From Ischnura elegans (lineage: Eukaryota > Arthropoda > Insecta > Odonata > Coenagrionidae): DNA of 64,000 bases. Position numbers and translations under genes: made by a program. Under the pieces are notes generated by a model. That model did no database searches, was not told the origin of the DNA, and worked only from the letters and a program-made list of their open reading frames with translations. The stretch spans positions 113,346,629 to 113,410,628 of the forward strand of contig NC_060250.1 of assembly GCF_921293095.1 (NCBI RefSeq), read 5' to 3'. Shown here in pieces: positions 10,070 to 21,640 of this stretch (its first letter is position 1; every line of letters begins with the position of its first letter).

Positions 10070-10212
10070 ATGCCGGGTTATCAGATGAGTTTCGCAGGAA
10101 CTGCCAACAGCGTGCTTCTCTGTAATCTGTGCAAATTTCCAATGAGGGATCCAGTCCAGATAACAACATGCGGACACCGATTCTGCGATACCTGTCTACA
10201 GTCATATCTAAG
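10070..10212 (+). CDS. TRAF-family protein, first coding exon (RING)
   Basis: Encodes the N-terminus of a TNF-receptor-associated factor-like E3 ligase/adaptor. CNLCKFPMRDPVQITTCGHR followed by FCDTCLQSYLR gives a C3HC4 RING start: Cys-x2-Cys, then Cys-x-His-x2-Cys-x2-Cys. The PVQI.TCGHRFC..CL wording is typical of TRAF RINGs, which act in the cytoplasm in TNF/Toll/NF-kB and JNK signalling. The ATG at 10070 is the first after an in-frame TAA at 10031-10033. The exon is 47 codons plus two bases and ends at a strong GTAAGG donor. No later exon (rest of RING, TRAF zinc fingers, MATH domain) was found in the remaining 53 kb, implying a very long intron or missed short exons. The TRAF paralogue cannot be assigned from this exon alone. 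Confidence 0.85.
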
Positions 10213-13029
10213 GTAAGGCATCTATGCGATATAAGGAATTTTCAATACTATATTATTTACACCTTTTCCATCCTGAAAATCACATTATTTCCTTCATATT
10301 TGAGTTTACTTCAACCTTCAGCCCTGTTATTTTTTATTTACCGATTATTTGATTTTTATTCACGCTTTTTTCCTTTTATTTTATTCAGGGGATTTGAGTT
10401 GCCCTTCATCCTGAGTTGTGGATGTGCTGAATGTTACTCTCGCTTCGTTTGAAAGTGTTTTTATGTCTCAATTTTGTGTGTTTATTTATGAAATAAAATA
10501 AAGAATGCAAGAGCGCGTGAGTGTGCGTGAAATTTGGGAGACAGTGAAGGTTGCTAGGCGACGAGAACAGTTACTTTCTAAGAAAACGACGGCGGGAGAG
10601 CCCTGTCGACCGGCCCAGGTTGGGGAAAGCCGGCGGCCGGTGACTAATTGATGCCCGCGAAAGGGTTGAGACCCCCGCGAAGAAGGGGGCATCATACTTG
10701 AGTGTGTCTGGCGTTGGTTGGTGGAATGAAAGGGGGTTCGCATGTTAACTCATCACCCTACCCTAAATTTCCATTACGTAATACCTAACTCATATTATTT
10801 TTTTAACCTCTCCTTATTTTCAATCTGCTTCTTCGCTGAAAGTACTGCGCAAACCTTCCGGAACAAACATCCAACTTTTATGGTCAAAGCGTCTTAGCAT
10901 GATTTCAGCCTTTGCATTCATATGAAAATTGGAATCTTAATCTGGAATTGTTACTTAAATTTTTATTACTTTTCTCGACTGAATTGGATTCGGACGTCTA
11001 ACTCCCGAAGTACTTCCTGTTAAGTATACCGCGTGTCCGACGCCCAACGAGTAGGAACGGCCGCGTGATCGTCACAATAGCCGCATATTCGCGCCTTCTA
11101 AACAAACGTGTTTTAAACTTGATAAACAATTCTGAAAAAGAATTTCATCACTAAAAAGTCGTCTTTATTTTTAATAATATTTAACTCTAGCGTTATTAAT
11201 ACATATGCACTGAATTCATGGCATTCCGAAAAATGTATTATTATCGCCCCATGTCTCTGTTTCCCAAATATTCCGAACGCACGGGCGAATCAACATTGTG
11301 AATATTAAGGATTTGTGTGGCAAAATCAAAGGAGCTCACCTGAGGTACGGCTGTTTACCTCTCGTGCAATGAGCCTTTTATTAGGACCATTTAATTAAGT
11401 CTTCTCAATTGTTCAATACGTTTATAAAATCATTTAGGAGTAGGCATATAAATTAAAGGTTTCATTGCGAACGGAACGAAAGGTTTTTCAGCTAAAACAA
11501 TAGTTAGTTTTTGGTACGATTATTTTTCCAGCGCGAACGCCATAAACTCAAATTTCGTTTGAGGATATTCCGATAGTATCAAAAATTTATATTTTAGTCT
11601 CACTTAGTCAGAATACTGTGTTTCGGAGTCTCTCGCGTAAGTATTCGTGCCACAGGATAACGTGCCGATAGGTGAATTACTTCTTAAGCATAATTGAGCG
11701 CAATATTTCTAGACCGGCTTACTTCAAAGTCATTTGAAATAACGTGAACGGGAAAGGAACCCCATTGTTCAACTTATGGTGTACAACACAGAAACTTCTT
11801 GCAGGAAAAATCATGTTTACAAGTACAAATCCATTTTTCTTGCGAGAGAAAATTTTTTTCCCTTATAATAACTATTTTACGCTCATTGAGATAAACATAT
11901 GTATCTCGTTTGTTCTGGTGAAATTATCCAGCTTTTAAATTATCATTGAGTTAAATAAGATCTAAAGGGTACACTGAAAGTGAACTTTTGAGATTATGAC
12001 TACCGATTTATTGTAAAAATTTGAAAACCTTTGCTTCAGAAAAATATCTGCCGCAACAACCTGTCATAATTTTTAAAGGATTATTGTAAAATAATAAAAT
12101 TGCAAATAAACAATAATGCACACGTATTTTTAGACAGAAACTCCCATACTACTGTTCCCTTCAAGTTCTTTGATCTTTGTGCCTTATCCTTGGCTGACGC
12201 GTTATATATGTAATTCATGTAGAGAAAATACTCAGCCTAACTTTTAGCCTAGGATGGCTCTGTTTCCTAGCTCTCCTCTGTGGCTTAAATGCGAGGAAAA
12301 ATCAACGAGGAAGAGAGAGAGAGAGAAATGAGGAGATACTCTCAAATGGGGTGCCGCTGTTTTGTTTTTAAAGCGGTCGCTTGCAGGTCGGGAACAGAGG
12401 CGATAGAGACTCTGATGACGCAAAATAAATCTCCTTCGAAAGGCAGACGATGTTTGGCTTGCGAGAGCTTTTGTGTGACGCCCTGAGAATATGTACATAT
12501 ATGAAGTGAAAACGTTGAGGAGTTAAGGGTGGCACGCCGTTGTCTTTGCCTCCTCCGAGCTCTCATTTAGTATTCAGAGCTTCGAAGGCACGAAGTTTCA
12601 GAGAAAAAGAGCGCCGCTTTTTTCTTCCCCTCGCGGCTCATTTTTTGTCGCGTGCATGTAAACCTTATGACATTTTTTCACAGCAACTTCGCACGGAGAA
12701 TGTTTGTAGATCTGTGGAACGTCAAGGGATTACCCATACATATTTGGTCTATGGGGCGCTTGAGACGCTCAAAAATTAAACGAGAAGAGGGAATAATTGT
12801 TTCGACAGCGAAAGAGCGTCAGTCATGACATGAATAGGCTTTCAAAAGACTTTTCGAGACACGGAAAATTCAATCCTTGGAGATGTAATTTTGAAGAATT
12901 TTGAATTTTCGTCGTCATCGAACCAGATGGATTTGATGGTCATTAATTCATATTGCAAATATTTCTCAAGGTGAACTCAGAATACATCTCCTGTAATCAA
13001 AAGGGATTTGCTCGTATCTATGCCCGATG

Positions 13030-13063
<34 letters not shown>

Positions 13064-15251
13064 GCAGGCTATCAAGGTGCAATCTTCCTCAGTGTGTTTT
13101 AGTAGACAAGGTAATACAAGCTGCTGGGTACCAAACGTTAGCAGCATGTTTGAGCAAATAGTGCCATAATCCCGAGGCTAACGTCTCTGAAAGGCTGAAA
13201 ACTAAAGTGTTCACTCTATAAAAATTTTAGGAAACAATCGCGGAGCATCCAAAAGGCAAATTTGGAATTTTTCAATTTCGAGTACGCTTGCGGGTGACTC
13301 AGTAAAGCTTCATATCTAGCCTGCCTGCGGTTATTTTTTCACTCACTAACTGCTTACACCAGGTTAGTTTGGATAGGTAAGAGTTGGGCTCTCCCCGGAC
13401 TAAGTCACAGGTGATAATCCATCCCCTCGAAAAATTGGCACAGTGTTAATTAAATTTAAAGTAGAGTTTTGGGAAGTATAATGGTCTGTGCAATGGCTCA
13501 CAAGTATCCCGGGATTCCATTTATATCCAAGTAGAACGTTTTGACACATTGCTTAGTCTTACCCTTAAAACCGTGTGTCCTTCAGATGAAACTTACCTAT
13601 GATATCCTCTCGGAGACTAAATTGCACAATAATTGTAACGTCATATTTATCATACCTTTCTCCTCCAGTACTCCAATAATTTTTTCTGTACACTGAGCCA
13701 TTTTCCCAAAGTTATCTCAGGCAATTCTTGGAGAAAATATTTCCGGGAAGTTGCATTTGAATTTTTATTTGATGTCGCGTGGTTATCCCAAAGTAACCTC
13801 CATATTTCACATTTCTCCTGATTGTTAAAGTAGTATCCGCACCTCCTCCTCAACCAACACTCTGGTACAACTTCCATCTATGCCCCACCATGACCTTTAT
13901 CCATATAAATTTTGGTATTCTGAGACCATAACGACATACTCAATAGCGATGCTGCACAATGAAACTCGACGCGCGAGTTATATATCTTAAAGTGGAATTA
14001 ACAGTCTTATTACTTCCTTTCATAATTGCTTGTTCCTACAATACGTGATTCTTACCGCTTAGTGACCAAAGAAAAATGAAATCTTAGCTCGTTAATGAGT
14101 AAAGAGCTTTATCACTGGGGCGCAGTTATCAGTTTACGAAAGCTTGCCTATAACATATATGTGATACACGGTAATGCACCGTTATTTCGCTTTGAATTTT
14201 ATGCTATTTTGTATAATATTTCATATTCAAAAGAAAACCCTAAAAAAAACAACAATTAATTTCTTGAAATGTTTGCTGTTGATCGTAAATATAAAGGAAA
14301 TTGCTATTCCCTCTCAGCCAAAGGATTTACAGTGGGTTTTTCAGTACATTTAAATATGTACCCATATTTTACATTCAATTAATAACCAGATAGAAAATAA
14401 TTGATTCTAGTTACTAATAAAAGTAAATAAAATCATTATTTATGCATACCAATGCCTCGCAAAATTTTTCAAAACTAGACAAATACCCAGATTAGGTAAA
14501 TACCCTGGCTTATTGTTAATGGTATCAGGAATGAAATCCATTCACTATTTAATTAATTTCTCCTAATTCTGCTTCGCGAGTTTCTCAGAACTTAACGAGC
14601 ATTTTAACCTCAACTTTTGGATAGAAAAACGCCGGTCGGGGTACAAGTAAGTGATGGCGCTTCTATGGGTAGCATTGGCGCCGGAATAGACTTAAATGAG
14701 TCTCGTGGGGGACCAAAATGGAGGGAACTGCTTTCGATTGCGCCTTGCTCTCTCATCCCTTTCCACCCCAACAAAAACTTGCTTTCGCGTGCTCTGATAG
14801 CAGCAACAAGACGGATCCCGCGAAATTTGCTGAAAAAAGTCATGTTGAAACGCAAAAGACATTTCTAAAAAAAACTTAATCACGGATTGAAAGCAGAGGC
14901 TCTGCGTGCGTCGCCTAAAATGCTTCAAGCGTTCGCCGTATATTTTGTTCCCTTTCACTTATTGGAAAAGACAAATGAGACGACAGATATCGTCGTGGGA
15001 TGGAGAAATAAAAACGGTAGAATTCTGCGATCTCTCCCCAAGTTAAGGTTTCAATCGGGAATTCAATTTCTCAACAGAAAAAAACAGCTAACAGCAAGTC
15101 TTTCCGCATATCCTTACGTGATCACTCAAGGCCAGCATAGAATTTCACGTCATCGATTGTGATCGAAGAAATAAGAAGTGAAATGAAAAATAAAATTCTG
15201 GTGTAAGACTTTCAAATTCACAAATATCAGGAATGGATTTCAGACCTTCAT
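10213..15251. other. Probable TRAF intron, no exon recognised
   Basis: No frame shows a domain or conserved splice pattern. Notable content is a GC-rich patch at 10500-10745, a (AAT)n microsatellite at 13033-13062, and a pair of overlapping open frames on opposite strands at 14610-14870 without recognisable homology. A frame at 11218-11372 runs up to a possible GTACGG donor but resembles no family I know. Confidence 0.45.
13033..13062 (+). repeat. (AAT)n microsatellite, about 10 units
   Basis: Perfect run of taa/aat trinucleotides. Such runs are also the 3' tails of the non-LTR elements in this window, but no element body was recognised next to this one. Confidence 0.95.
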
Positions 15252-15259
15252 ATAAAAAC

Positions 15260-16523
15260 TAGGGATGAGCGAGAACCTTTTGATATCGAGTCGAGTTGAA
15301 AACTACTCGCGAGTATCGAGTCGAGTCGAGTTCGGTAATTTCTGGACCAGGCAATTGAACAATTGATTGAATTGAACACTTGTGTAAACATCGAGGATAA
15401 CCGACATTGTCCGCCAATAACTTAATTTTATGTATTTGTATTTCTTTCGGAAATCATAACGATTTTTTCCTATTTGCTCTCGGGAAGGGTGCAAATGTAT
15501 TGCATAAGAAAGAGCGATGCAGCGCACAGTGGTCCGAAATCGGAAAAAGCCGGACAAAAGTCCAAAATAGCGTTTTTTTGAGGTAGAGACTTGAAACTTG
15601 ACATATATGCTCAAAAATAATTGATAATCATGAAACAATAACTCATTTTTTATGGATTTTATCCGTTGAAAAGATACAGAGGACCAAATTTCCAAAAACA
15701 CGCCCGATCTCATTTTCTTCGCTAAACTTAGAAGTTGAGTTGATCGTAGAGTTTTCAAAGGATTTAAGTGAAGTAAAAAACATCATATTCCAGTAATATG
15801 GTACTTTATCTACATTTTCCATTATTTTGAAATATTTTGGTTTGTATCGATGTGGTATAATGTCGCAAAATGGCGGCTCCATTTTTATGACAAAACCTGA
15901 CATAAAGTAGACATTATCTTTAGTTTAAGAAATTATAGTTCTCCAATTTTTACTGAGAGTATTATTTAAAGATAGCTTAAGAATACAAAGCAAAAATCTT
16001 GGAAAAAAGTTTGCAGCTGCAAAAATGAACGCAATTTTTCGTTCGCACTTCACGTCCCGACTCCGCGACGCGGAGGCTTAGAAAACTTGGTGATACCGAT
16101 GGATATTTCATGTTGTTCGGAACTTAATTATTTAAAATATTTGTTTTATGCACACTATACAGTATCTATTGACCCGAAACATTAAATTGAAGATATTACA
16201 GGCGCGCCGGGTCGGAGGACAGTATGCCGCAGCGGTTGACAATGAGGTATTCGGCGCCCATGTCGACTGTGGTTGACTGCTACGTATACAGCAGCAAGCT
16301 GAAATTCCTTGGGCAAGGCATTTGAACGGCGTATCGACTTTAAAAACGATATCGTTACATGGCTTTCATAATAGCGCTTCCTGTCAGCAAATTTTGGAAC
16401 TTACTGGCCACAAACAGCTCTGTAAATGAAACTACTCGACTCGCCATAATGCAACTCGAAACACTCGAGTCGAGTATCAACCATTCGACTCGCTTCGAAT
16501 TTTCGAGTACTCGCATATCCCTA
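15260..16523. mobile_element. Non-autonomous hAT element with perfect 8-bp TSD
   Basis: The left end reads TAGGGATGAGCGAGAAC (15260) and the right end, reversed, TAGGGATATGCGAGTAC (16523). The octamer ATAAAAAC flanks both ends (15252-15259 and 16524-16531), the 8-bp target duplication expected for hAT insertion. Subterminal zones are packed with short repeats of the type tcgagtcgag/ctcgagtcga (15285-15330 and 16430-16505), as is common for transposase-binding regions. The interior (1.1 kb) holds open frames on both strands, including 151 codons on minus (15758-15303), none resembling a transposase; it may be unrelated filler DNA. The perfect TSD argues for recent insertion. Confidence 0.85.
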
Positions 16524-16715
16524 ATAAAAACCTCATCCGATGTTTCGAAACTTCATTGAATGTGAAAGTCGCCGGTTTATGATGACTTGATGATTGATGA
16601 AAATAATTTAATACAACGCCCGATAAAAATTTAACGGGTTAGAAGAAATAATAGGATACACTGAAAAATAGTTATTTATAAAGACATCAGAGAACGCATA
16701 TCGTGACAAAAAAGA

Positions 16716-17398
16716 TTATGGATACACATAATTAAGGCTCATAGTGGCAACAAAATATAATGGGAAGAGCTGGAAAGGATTTATGAAGAGAGAGAATTGC
16801 AACAAAAAATTGAATCGTTGGATCCAGACTAAATGTAATAAAAAGTAGATGAAATAAATTATAATTCCCGTTTCGCTCTGAATTTTACGTGGTTCCATAT
16901 CTTTCCTGACACAAAATGGATTTGCGAAAACTATCGTTCTGGCGTCATTAAATATTGAATGGGAACTAAGTCCGGGAAAATTCTCCTTGAAGACGGAAGT
17001 TAATTTATTCACTCCTCCATTTTTTTTAAGTCTGCCGAAACATAATTGATTTCGAAGGCACCATTAATAAACACGACATCTGCCTCCAAGTTTACGAAGT
17101 ACTCTGGAACAAAGATTATAACGCGCCGTCGACGACTTCGTCAATTACCCAAATTATGTCCACGGAGAAATTTTTCCACCAAAACATATCGGCGTTCTGC
17201 AAGCTGCACCTCATTACCGGTAGCAAACATCAGGCCTGCATCGCGACTCGAAAGGAATCCCTTCCACTCAACGTCCCAGAAATTTTGACGAAGGCACTTA
17301 ATGACGTGCGGTGATCTGATATCCATCAGCGATTTGGGTGCATGAGCTTGCATTCGCGAAACATACGCTTCTGGCTGCGATCCCGAAGGATTTTCCAT
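16716..17398 (-). pseudogene. Degenerate coding-like segment, unknown
   Basis: On the minus strand an open frame from 17398 starts MENPSGSQPEAYVSRMQAHA and continues to a stop near 17141. The same frame then reads on (RSRRRRVIIFVPEYFVNLEA) to about 17015, followed by another frame beginning NKLTSVFKENFPGLSSHSIF and IVFANPFCVRKDMEPRKIQ (17009-16860). The last part vaguely recalls the 'F..NPF' region of GTF2IRD2-like hAT transposases; the first part matches nothing I recognise. The run of about 150 codons with only one or two breaks in locally less AT-rich DNA suggests an old coding sequence or transposon remnant. Confidence 0.3.
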
Positions 17399-17400
17399 AG

Positions 17401-17967
17401 CTTACAGGCACAAATAAAATAATTTTTTATCCAAGACACGTGAGCGAGCTTGTGCACTAAAAATTCAGTTTGCTTCATGAATATATCTTTTTTATTTCTC
17501 CTTTCTCTCTCTAAATAAGAAAATATTTACGATAAATATTTTCTCTGAATAGTGGCCTCCGAAGTTCCCAAGTTCATTTATTCCCATAAAACAATCAAAA
17601 TTCCTTCCTAGAATTTTACCCTGAGTAAATTAAAATATGAAAAAAACGATCAGATCTTACGTCTTAGAGGAGGGCAGTTCGTAAATTTAAAAGATGAAAC
17701 ATGCAGGTGGCTTCTAATAACGCCTTATAACGAAGATTGGAAATATTATATATTCTACTCATCAATGGTAAGTGGGTTAAGCGATATTTGTAAAATATTT
17801 GATTCATCAAGATAATTAATTTTATCCATTATCCTCATGCCACTTAACTTGATAAGAGGAGGCAAATGTCACTTCAATAGTTGGTTCTATATTAAGGATT
17901 TAAAGGTTTTTTGACTTCAATTTATTCAATCGCTTCTCACTAGCTCATTTCGTAAACTTCAGCCCAA
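17401..17967. other. Non-coding, nothing recognised
   Basis: AT-rich sequence with no supported feature. Confidence 0.5.
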
Positions 17968-17968
17968 A

Positions 17969-18175
17969 TTACGACGCATGATAAAAATGAACAATTGGCG
18001 CCGAGGTGATAGTTATTATTATATAGACGAGCAAAAATTCTCGTCATTAAATTGTAGTTACACAATTTAAAAATTACGACACATGATAAGAATGAACAAT
18101 TGGTGCAGATGTGATAGTTATTTTTACATAGACGAGCAAATAATCTCGTCATTAAATTGTAGTTACGACATTGAA
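17969..18175. repeat. Tandem duplication, two units of about 105 bp
   Basis: Unit 1 begins ttacgacgcatgata at 17969 and unit 2 begins ttacgacacatgata at 18074. Both continue through gaacaattgg, gtgatagtta, agacgagcaa, tctcgtcattaaattgtag. Identity is roughly 85-90 percent. Each unit contains a small hairpin (gacgag...ctcgtc). A third unit is not seen. Confidence 0.85.
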
Positions 18176-18739
18176 AAATAATTTACGGGGAGATTTTGGC
18201 ATATGGGGGAAGCGTAGGCATGATATACTTTAAATTAAGCATTGTTTGGATTAATTATTTATGGCATGAAATTCATACACGGTAGGTACATCTAGTTAGT
18301 CGAAAGCCTGAGAAATAGAAAATAATCCATATGTCATTCGAAATTCCTCAATGACGGCAGCACATGATCGTATGGAATGTTGCGATAAATATATCATAAC
18401 TTATAGTGGAATAACTTTGAAAAAGTAAATCACTTCAGTTTAATAAGTTTTATCCTGGTAAATAATACATTAAATACAGTACAAATTAATATAAAATTTA
18501 ATTTAAAAAAATTAAAATAAAATTTTGAAGATGATGTGGTGACTTAGACACCTAGGACGTAATAAATTGAATAGTCGTGGAAAATTGCAAGTAATTATTT
18601 CAATATGAAAAGATTCCACTTCATCACGCTTGACTCTTCGGATTTTATTTGATTTTTTCATAAATTTCACAAATTTTAAATTGCCTTTGGCGTGAGGGGT
18701 GGGAATTAGCACAACCTTCGCGCCCTGCACTGGCCAATA

Positions 18740-18962
18740 TGGAGTGAGAGGACCGGGGGTCGAGTTCATCCCCTCTTATTCCCCCTCTCATCTAAAACAC
18801 TCATCCTTCAACCCCCTCTCGCCGCCCCCCCCCCCCCTAGTCAGACCACCACTTTCCTCCCCCCCCGCCTTCTTCTTCCCCCTTCATTTCCCCTCAAAAC
18901 CCTTGCTTAACAAGTCTCCAACAGACAAGGCTCTCGTCACCTCGCAAGGGCTGCCAACATAA
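18740..18962 (+). repeat. Pyrimidine-rich tract with poly-C
   Basis: About 200 bp almost free of G on the plus strand, including a poly-C run at about 18825-18838. An 87-codon frame runs through it but is low complexity (S/P/F-rich) and is not supported as a gene. Confidence 0.7.
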
Positions 18963-19520
18963 TGGGGACTGACCCAGCAACTCAATCGCCGTCTAAGCCT
19001 AAGCGACCAAATCCTTCGAGGAAGAGAGAGGAATTCACAGAACAACCTTCATGAGAAGATGACCTGCCTTTTTTTGGGAGAGTTAAATCTGTAATTAGAT
19101 TCACTTTACGCTATATTAAATGGGGATACGGTCCAAATTGTATAATCTGTCACGAAATTCCATCACAGGAGTAAAAGTTTGTCACCAACTCAAATAGTTA
19201 TTTAAAAAACTGACATTAAAAGAGGAAAGTGATGCATGCTTTAACTGAATACTAATAGGCTACACTTTGAAACATTTCATTGCTGCGGTAGTTGATGATA
19301 AATATGTGCTAAATTGCCCAGAAATATTGATAATGACGACCAGTTTCACACAACAACGAATGTCAACAGTTAAAAATACTAAGGCTCCATCTTATAAACA
19401 CATTGACAAGCATGCATTATTATCTTATTGCTTGTATGAGCATAGGCGCGGTCTGGCCAGGTCGGCTGGTCGCCGATCGCTGAAGTCCACGAGCGAACGA
19501 GGGGGTCCTCACCAATGAGG
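18963..19520. other. Non-coding, nothing recognised
   Basis: No supported feature. Confidence 0.4.
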
Positions 19521-19604
19521 GAATTTTCTGATTGGAAATACTGTACCTGGTCATTCTATGACACTACTTAAAATGGTTCAATATCCTTTACCTACGCCTC
19601 CACA
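19521..19604 (+). repeat. Dispersed repeat, copy 1 of 2
   Basis: About 84 bp (gaattttctgattggaaata ... cctttacctacgcctcca) recur at 20567-20650 in the same orientation with roughly 85 percent identity. This is probably part of a longer eroded element. Confidence 0.75.
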
Positions 19605-20253
19605 TTGGTATCTAACTCATATATTCTGAAAATGAAAGCAGTATCCAACAAATGACTAGAGGAAATAGCTCCGTAATCATTCAAACTCATTTTTAGTCAG
19701 CTTACTTTGGTATTCATGATAGTTTGATGTGACCATAAGTATTTTTAAAATTTTTAAAAAGCTTCCAAAAGAGTCCAAGTAATCTTTCAAAAAATTCCAA
19801 AGCAAGAGCCAAAGAAGGAAGGTCACTTGGAAATTACGGTTCGATTGCAGAGTAACATAGTTACTCTGTAATAAGATGCAAAATAACGTATGCTTTTCCT
19901 CTTCATCTTACTTGTGGACGTTTGGAATAAATCATCTTAAGACGAGGAAGGAGAATATCGGCCTTTTTCCGGGTTTCGTAGAAATAAAATTTTAGAGATA
20001 GTTCCCTGGGGAATATTTATATATGTAGGTATATGAGCTTAAAGAAGTTGGACCCAATTATTTTTCAACTGGCAGAATAGTGACTCATACCAACCAGTTG
20101 GGTTAATAAATGGTGGCAATTTAAGAATACTTATGAAGGGACGGAGAACACAATGACTTAGCACCAAACTTTTAGCTACTTTAGGTCAGCATAAATACAT
20201 ATAATATATTCCGGTGAAAAGTGAAAAAATGAACCTAAAATGAAAACAAAATT

Positions 20254-20345
20254 CCTTCTTGATGATAAAGCATGAACTTTTCTGCCTCAAAACCTTCTTG
20301 ATGGTAAAGCATGAACTATCCTGCCTCAAAACCATCTTGAATAAT
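20254..20345 (+). repeat. 39-bp tandem repeat, about 2.3 units
   Basis: Units begin ccttcttgatgataaagcat (20254) and ccttcttgatggtaaagcat (20293), with a partial third unit from 20332. Confidence 0.85.
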
Positions 20346-20566
20346 GGAACATACCTTTTTTTCTATTCCCAGACTTTATCTGACAACGACACTGGGGATT
20401 AGACAAAGAATGAACAATCAGATATACATTTAATAAACTGTGAAGGATAATTGAGTCAGTGACCATATATGGAATTCCCTATTGACTATGTAGATTTTGC
20501 AATACCCCAGCCTGCTGCATCAGATCATAATGTTCGATCATATTCCTAACCGACTCTACGATGATG

Positions 20567-20650
20567 AAATTTTCAGATTGGAAATCGTGTTCCTGGTCAT
20601 TCTGTTACACTACTTAAAATGATTCACTTTCCTTTACCTAAGCCTCCATT
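20567..20650 (+). repeat. Dispersed repeat, copy 2 of 2
   Basis: Second copy of the segment at 19521-19604. The two copies lie about 1 kb apart with unrelated flanks. Confidence 0.75.
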
Positions 20651-21040
20651 TAACTTAGCACAAACATATTTTGTAGCAAATATTTTTGATAGGGTAAATA
20701 TACTAGTCACCTCTTCACTTCTTTCGGAAAAATTATTAGTCATATTAAAAGGTGGAACGTCAGCTCTATGGCTTTACAGTAAGAGAGGAGAATAAAGCCG
20801 TATAAATTTTACAATTGGGTCATTTTTAGTCTTTTCATCTTATGGATTGGGTACAAAATTGAAGGGAGCCTGCAATGTCTAAAGTTCTCGTATTGACGCT
20901 GGGATTTGGTGATCCAAATTATGCAATGTTTACAACATAACCAGACGAAAATCCGGAGACTGACTGCACCTGTTCCTTTAACGGTAAACTTAATTTTGTA
21001 CACATAAATTTATTATTATTTTTATTAATTTTTTCTACTC

Positions 21041-21215
21041 GTTGAGGTAGGCATACACAGAGGACTTTTTAAATTTTCACTGAATTCATTTGCTGGTACG
21101 ACGAGTTTCGACGGCGTCATTCTCGAGTACCTTAGCGTCGCTTTAGCGTCAAAACACGTCGTACCAGCGAATAAATTCAGTGAAAATTTACAAAGTGAGT
21201 TCATATTCACTCAAC
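21041..21215. repeat. Foldback element, about 60-bp arms
   Basis: The arm 21041-21103 (from gttgaggtag to ctggtacgacg) is complementary to 21157-21215 (cgtcgtaccagcg to cactcaac). The outer ends gttgag/ctcaac also pair. The central 53 bp contain repeated tagcgtc motifs. It is a candidate non-autonomous DNA element; no clear target duplication was identified. Confidence 0.75.
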
Positions 21216-21269
21216 ATGGACTTTCACAAAGTTGAAGCCGAATCTATAGATTTCATACATAGAGCATTT

Positions 21270-21640
21270 CGCGAGTTTGGGAAGACCGGCTGGGGTGATT
21301 GGAATTCCATTTTCAGCTCACTATGAGGCCTATTACAATAAATTCTATCAAAAAATCCTATTGTCTTCCGTGACTTTGCATAGCATTCTTCCATATAAAA
21401 TGGCTTTTGGCACACCTTCCAGTTTTGTACTAGTTGCATTCAAACCTCTCTCTCTTGCGTATCTCATAGCTTCTTCTCCTCGCCCACCATGTCCAGCACT
21501 TTGTCTTTCCTCCTCCTATACGTCCACCTCACCTTCTCCTTTCTCCTCCACACGCACATCACGAACGTCTCTATTCTTTTGTCTTTTTATCTCCTCAGTG
21601 CCCATGCTTTCGTACCGAGAAGCGTTACACTACGGATAAA
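21270..21640 (-). mobile_element. Non-LTR retrotransposon 3' fragment
   Basis: The minus strand reads VWRRKEKVRWTYRRRKDKVL followed by DMVGEEK, then LEGVPKAILYGRMLCK. It matches the C-terminal 'W.WRRMEKVKWT.RRRKDEVLDMVGEE' part of the element at 33218 but is interrupted by stops. It is the same family, inserted in the opposite orientation. Confidence 0.75.

Noticed and set aside
15303..15758. 151-codon minus-strand frame, one of the longest in the window
   Set aside because: Lies inside the hAT-type element, shows no transposase or other domain, and has no splice or start context to support it.
18699..18962. 87-codon Pro/Ser-rich frame
   Set aside because: A by-product of the pyrimidine-rich tract and poly-C run; low complexity.
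21277..21639. 120-codon plus-strand frame
   Set aside because: It is the antisense of a minus-strand non-LTR retrotransposon fragment.
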